Part shown: piece by piece, positions 60,787-64,000 of the stretch | Numbering within the stretch: position 1 is the stretch's first letter | Layout: every line of letters begins with the position of its first letter | Source: Segatella copri | GTDB lineage: Bacteria; Bacteroidota; Bacteroidia; Bacteroidales; Bacteroidaceae | Length of the DNA: 64,000 nt | NCBI RefSeq assembly: GCF_026015625.1 | Contig: NZ_JAPDVG010000001.1 | Coordinates: forward strand, 3,028,501 to 3,092,500 | Reading direction: 5' to 3' | Program-made: the position numbers and the translations under genes | Notes under the pieces: generated by a model | Told to the model about the DNA's origin: nothing | Database searches by the model: none | What the model saw: only the letters and a program-made list of their open reading frames with translations

Positions 60787-61875
60787 ATGAAGAGTAACGG
60801 AAATAATTATTGTGTGATATTGGCGGGAGGTAAGGGCCGCAGACTTTGGCCTTGCAGCCGCAGCAACTATCCGAAGCAGTTTGTCGACTTCTTTGGAGTG
60901 GGGCGCACCCAGCTTCAGCAAACCTTTGACCGTATGGCAAAGATCGTGCCTGCCGACCATATATTTATCAACACAAATGAAGAATATGTTCAACTGGTAA
61001 AGGAACAGTTGCCTGAGGTTCCTGCAGAACGGATATTGGCGGAACCTATTCATCGCAATACGGCACCTAGCATGGCATGGGCCAATCATCGCATCTCGAT
61101 GCTCAATCCTGATGCCTGCATCATCGCCACTCCTTCGGATCAGGCTATCTTCAATGAAGATGCTTTCCGGGAAAACGTATTGGAAGGTCTGGCTTTTGTG
61201 GCAGAACATGACCGTTTCCTGACGATGGGTGTGAAGCCAACCCGTCCTGAACCTGGATATGGATATATTCAGATGGGTGAAGCTATTGGCAACGGATTGT
61301 ACAAGGTGCAGTCGTTTACAGAGAAACCGGAAAGAGAGTTTGCCAAGATTTTTGTAGAGAGTGGAGAGTTCTATTGGAATACGGGTTTATTCCTTTCTAA
61401 TGTGAAGTATCTGCGTGAGTGTTTCTGCAAGATTCTGCCCCCTGTACTCCGTGATTACGATAAACAGTATCCCGAATTTAGTGTGGAGACAGAGAATGCA
61501 TACATGAAAGAGAGCTTTTCTTCTTATCCTAATATATCAGTAGATTTCGGAGTGCTTGACAAACCTAGCAATGTCTATATGATGAAGTGTGACTTCGGCT
61601 GGGCTGATCTGGGTACCTGGCACAGTATCTACGAGGCGATGCAGAAGAGCAGCGATGACAACGTGGTTGTTGACAGCGATGTGATGATGGAGAATTGTCA
61701 CAACAATGTAATCAAGTTGCCTAAAGGAAAGCTGGCTGTATTGAACGGACTGGATGGTTTCATAGTAGCCGAGAATGACAATGTATTGTTGATATGCAAG
61801 AAAGAAGATTCTTCTGCCCTGGTGCGTAAATATGTAAACGAGGTGCAGATGAAGAAAGGCGATGAGTTCGTCTAA
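60787..61875 (+). CDS. manC: mannose-1-phosphate guanylyltransferase
   Basis: A 362-residue nucleotidyltransferase that makes GDP-mannose from mannose-1-phosphate and GTP. The N-terminal signature is LAGGKGRRLWPCSRSNYPKQF (about residues 12-32, in parts AGGKGRRLWP and YPKQF). Further motifs are EPIHRNTAPS, TPSDQAIFNED, PGYGYIQMG, FTEKPE and YWNTGLFL. The C-terminal beta-helix part is short and the isomerase domain of bifunctional ManC/AlgA is absent. The product feeds fucose and mannose glycans of the surface. Confidence 0.93.
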   Translation: MKSNGNNYCVILAGGKGRRLWPCSRSNYPKQFVDFFGVGRTQLQQTFDRMAKIVPADHIFINTNEEYVQLVKEQLPEVPAERILAEPIHRNTAPSMAWANHRISMLNPDACIIATPSDQAIFNEDAFRENVLEGLAFVAEHDRFLTMGVKPTRPEPGYGYIQMGEAIGNGLYKVQSFTEKPEREFAKIFVESGEFYWNTGLFLSNVKYLRECFCKILPPVLRDYDKQYPEFSVETENAYMKESFSSYPNISVDFGVLDKPSNVYMMKCDFGWADLGTWHSIYEAMQKSSDDNVVVDSDVMMENCHNNVIKLPKGKLAVLNGLDGFIVAENDNVLLICKKEDSSALVRKYVNEVQMKKGDEFV

Positions 61876-61900
61876 GCAAGAGCTTATGAAATAAAGATAT

Positions 61901-61935
61901 AAAAAGAGCTGCGAAGCATATTCGCAGCTCTTTTT
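61901..61935. terminator. bidirectional terminator between manC and the HIT gene
   Basis: AAAAAGAGCTGCGAA pairs perfectly with TTCGCAGCTCTTTTT across five bases. It serves both converging genes. Confidence 0.92.
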
Positions 61936-61955
61936 CTGTTTGAAACTTCTTGCAT

Positions 61956-62357
61956 TTAAAGTTTCTTGAATTCTGTATAAATCTTATCAGCAATTTCCTT
62001 GAACTCTTCCTCTGTGAGTTTGAGATGCTCCTTGCGGAAGTTTACATCAGCTTCGCTGTTCATTGGGATGAGGTGGATATGGGCATGAGGAACCTCCAGA
62101 CCCAAAACAACCTGTGCCACTTTCTTGCATGGGAAGGCTGCCTTGATAGCCTTGGCTACCTTCTTGGCGAAAACCTCAAACTCAGCCAGGTCTTCGTCTT
62201 CCATATCGAAGATGTAATCAACCTCCTTGCGGGGAATTACCAGAGTATGACCTTTGCCGATAGGGCTAATGTCGAGGAAAGCATAGAACTTGTCGCTTTC
62301 TGCACACTTGTAGCTAGGAATCTCTCCTGCTGCAATCTTTGAAAAAATGCTTGCCAT
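61956..62357 (-). CDS. HIT family nucleotide-binding protein
   Basis: A 133-residue histidine triad protein. It begins MASIFSKIAAGEIPSYK, has FYAFLDISPIGKGHTLVIPRK and ends its active site with HAHIHLIPM (the H-x-H-x-H triad). Members of this Hint-like branch hydrolyse purine nucleotide phosphoramidates and related AMP adducts. The role in the cell is not clear. It lies downstream of greA on the same strand, separated by a greA terminator. Confidence 0.92.
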   Translation of the reverse strand: MASIFSKIAAGEIPSYKCAESDKFYAFLDISPIGKGHTLVIPRKEVDYIFDMEDEDLAEFEVFAKKVAKAIKAAFPCKKVAQVVLGLEVPHAHIHLIPMNSEADVNFRKEHLKLTEEEFKEIADKIYTEFKKL

Positions 62358-62486
62358 AATCGCTAATCAATTTATAATTAATAATTTATAATTTACAATA
62401 CATATTATCTTATTTTCTTTTTGATGTTGTTGCATCGGCTACTTTCATTTTCTATAGAATATATCGGGTAGGCTTACATATAACAT

Positions 62487-62534
62487 AAAAGGAACCGTCA
62501 TACGGGCATCGCTGCCGATATGATAGTTCCTTTT
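62487..62534 (-). terminator. terminator of greA
   Basis: AAAAGGAAC pairs with GTTCCTTTT, with a second TCATA/TATGA stem inside. On the minus strand it is followed by a short T-rich run. Confidence 0.75.
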
Positions 62535-62542
62535 ATTCCGTT

Positions 62543-63010
62543 TTATTCAAATGAAATCTTGTCGATGCGAAGGTTGATGGTGCCGCGAGGAATCTTGATT
62601 TCTGCAATCTCACCTACCTTCTTGTTGAGCAATCCCTGTGCGATAGGAGTCTTGATGGAAATCTTGCCTTCCTTCAAGTTTGCCTCGCTCTCGCTCACGA
62701 TGGTATAAGTCATCTTTGCCTTGTTAGCCATGTTGGTCATCTCTACCTTCGACATAATCTGCACGCTGTCGGTGCTGAGCTGCTTGGTATCGATAATCTT
62801 GGCCTCGGCAATGGTGAGCTTCAGGCGATTGATCTTATCTTCCAGATGAGCCTGTGCCTCTTTAGCGGCATCATACTCAGAATTCTCACTTAAATCACCC
62901 TTGTCGCGGGCTTCAGCAATTGCGGCTGATGCCTTAGGGCGCTCTACAGATACGAGCTGTTTCAGCTCAGCTACGAGTTTGTCGTAGCCTTCTTGTGACA
63001 TGTAAGCCAT
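62543..63010 (-). CDS. greA: transcription elongation factor GreA
   Basis: A 155-residue factor that rescues backtracked RNA polymerase by stimulating transcript cleavage. The N-terminal coiled coil (about 1-75) begins YMSQEGYDKLVAELKQL and carries the tip acidic motif ARDKGDLSENSEYDAAKE with the paired Asp/Glu. The C-terminal FKBP-like domain ends GTINLRIDKISFE. The length is standard. Its leader is about 135 bases and includes a hairpin between promoter and start (63072-63098). Confidence 0.96.
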   Translation of the reverse strand: MAYMSQEGYDKLVAELKQLVSVERPKASAAIAEARDKGDLSENSEYDAAKEAQAHLEDKINRLKLTIAEAKIIDTKQLSTDSVQIMSKVEMTNMANKAKMTYTIVSESEANLKEGKISIKTPIAQGLLNKKVGEIAEIKIPRGTINLRIDKISFE

Positions 63011-63071
63011 AATTTTCTTGTTGTTTTAATGTTATTAATAATCGGTTGGCAAGTAGCATAAAAAATAAAGA

Positions 63072-63098
63072 ATTCCAGTGCCAGTGGAGCACCGGAAT
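63072..63098 (-). terminator. hairpin in the greA leader / helicase terminator
   Basis: ATTCCaGTGC pairs with GCACcGGAAT across a seven-base loop. On the minus strand it runs into CTTTATTTTTT. It lies between the greA promoter and the greA start. Confidence 0.75.
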
Positions 63099-63150
63099 CC
63101 TATATCTGTATTTATGTCTCTTGTTTATCCTTTTGTGTATAATCCGAATG

Positions 63151-63182
63151 CAAAGATAGGACTTTATTTCCGTATCACCAAA
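63151..63182 (-). promoter_or_regulatory. promoter of greA
   Basis: On the minus strand TTTG (63179-63182), a 20-base spacer and TATCTTTG (63151-63158). It lies after the helicase stop and 141 bases before the greA ATG. Confidence 0.72.
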
Positions 63183-63198
63183 TTTTTTGGGGGAAATT

Positions 63199-64000
63199 TT
63201 AAAAATATCCTCCTTTTTCCTTCACATAGTTCATTAATTCGCTAAAAATCTGATTATTGCGCAATATCTCCGGGTTGCCTGTCATAATCATCTGCTTTCG
63301 GGCACGGGTGATGGCTACGTTCAGCTTGCGGTCGATGATGGCGCCGTCTTCTACGAAACTGTTGCCGGCAAGGAAGTCGAGCTGCCAGATGTTCTGGATG
63401 GTGAAACTGTAGATGATGACATCTCGCTGGCTGCCCTGGTACCGCTCTACGGTATCGATACTGATTTTCTCCAGTTCCGGAATACCGAGCTTTTCGATGC
63501 CTTTGCGCACCATGGCTATCTGGTTGCGGTAAGGAACGATGACGCCTACCGTCTTTTTGGCATCGAAACGCTCTCCATAGAAGCGGTGGATGCGGCGAAG
63601 CAGGTCTACCACGATTGCTGCCTCGTTGGCATTGATCTTATCAGATACATTCGGTTCCTTGCAGAATTTGGATGGGAGGAATATCATGCGGTGCTCCTTC
63701 AGCAGGTCGTCGAGCGCATCTTCTGATGGGAGAGTATATGACAGCTCCGTCTCCAACTGGTGTGAACATGGCACGGGTTCCAGTTTCTCCCGACGGTAGA
63801 ACATCCGATTAGGAAACTCTGCAATCTCGGGATGCATTCTGCCCTGGCGGCGCAGAATGCCGATGAATTCGCTGCGCTCTTCGTGATCTTCCCAATGAAT
63901 CAGACGTTCGAAGAGGGAGTTGCGGCAGTTGGTAAGACAGATGTCCTGCAGGATGCTCATGTCGATGACGCCACCTTTCTGACTGTCGTTGATGGTAGGA
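63199..64000 (-). CDS. superfamily 1 DNA/RNA helicase, C-terminal part
   Basis: The frame stays open to the right edge, so the ATG at 63960 is internal and the N-terminus lies outside. The visible 266 residues hold the second helicase domain of an Upf1/AAA_12-type SF1 enzyme: FIGILRRQGRMHPEIAEFPN, GVIVPYRNQIAMVRKGI, SIDTVERYQGSQRDVIIYSF (motif V) and NVAITRARKQMIMTGN (motif VI with the arginine finger). The ATP-binding Walker A would be in the missing part. The substrate, DNA or RNA, is not shown by the sequence. Confidence 0.88.
   Translation of the reverse strand, partial: PTINDSQKGGVIDMSILQDICLTNCRNSLFERLIHWEDHEERSEFIGILRRQGRMHPEIAEFPNRMFYRREKLEPVPCSHQLETELSYTLPSEDALDDLLKEHRMIFLPSKFCKEPNVSDKINANEAAIVVDLLRRIHRFYGERFDAKKTVGVIVPYRNQIAMVRKGIEKLGIPELEKISIDTVERYQGSQRDVIIYSFTIQNIWQLDFLAGNSFVEDGAIIDRKLNVAITRARKQMIMTGNPEILRNNQIFSELMNYVKEKGGYF

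Overview
The window looks like a chromosomal segment of a Bacteroidales bacterium, most likely Prevotellaceae (Prevotella/Segatella). The reasons are the TTTG-N19/20-TAnnTTTG promoters in front of many genes, the IntDOT-like integrases that lack the usual first arginine, the TlpA-like lipoprotein and OmpP/CarboxypepD barrel families, and the order topA-aroK-speA-argB. The species call is inference.

Region 1 (1-11424) is the integrase end of a genomic island that runs off the left edge. It carries a DUF3871 gene, a degenerate SF2-helicase-like gene with a coupled 39-residue ORF, two uncharacterised genes and a tyrosine integrase next to tRNA-Met. It also holds a nested insertion. An IS4-family element (4023-8875, 9-bp target duplication) is split by a three-recombinase element of the RIT type (about 4313-7846). 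Removing the RIT restores the transposase reading frame exactly.

Region 2 (11425-17321) is core chromosome: tRNA-Met, a P-type Ca2+ ATPase, ribF, a CPBP protease and a PP2C-like protein, closed by a dense cluster of hairpins.

Region 3 (about 17340-31480) is a mobilizable element. It has two integrases, a RhuM-like protein, two excisionase-like HTH proteins, a DUF3408 protein, a candidate oriT, MobC and a relaxase. Its cargo is a RiPP (peptide natural product) cluster: a GG-leader precursor, a radical SAM/SPASM maturase, an outer-membrane barrel protein, a C39-peptidase ABC exporter and a very short HlyD-like adaptor. The cargo's AT-rich first half differs from the mobilization genes. This cluster and the RIT element are the two most interesting systems here.

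Region 4 (31481-64000) is core chromosome. It runs from an ECF sigma factor and membrane partner through argB, speA, aroK, topA, a NUDIX hydrolase, a sialate O-acetylesterase, a thioredoxin-like lipoprotein, pnp, two tRNA-Asn genes and an S41 protease. It continues with rimP-nusA-infB, the sufB-x-sufCDS Fe-S operon (x is an unknown exported protein), rnhB, a GH28 polygalacturonase, tRNA-Leu, manC, an HIT protein, greA and a partial helicase. The pectin and sialic acid enzymes fit a gut or oral carbohydrate degrader. I saw no CRISPR array and no rRNA.
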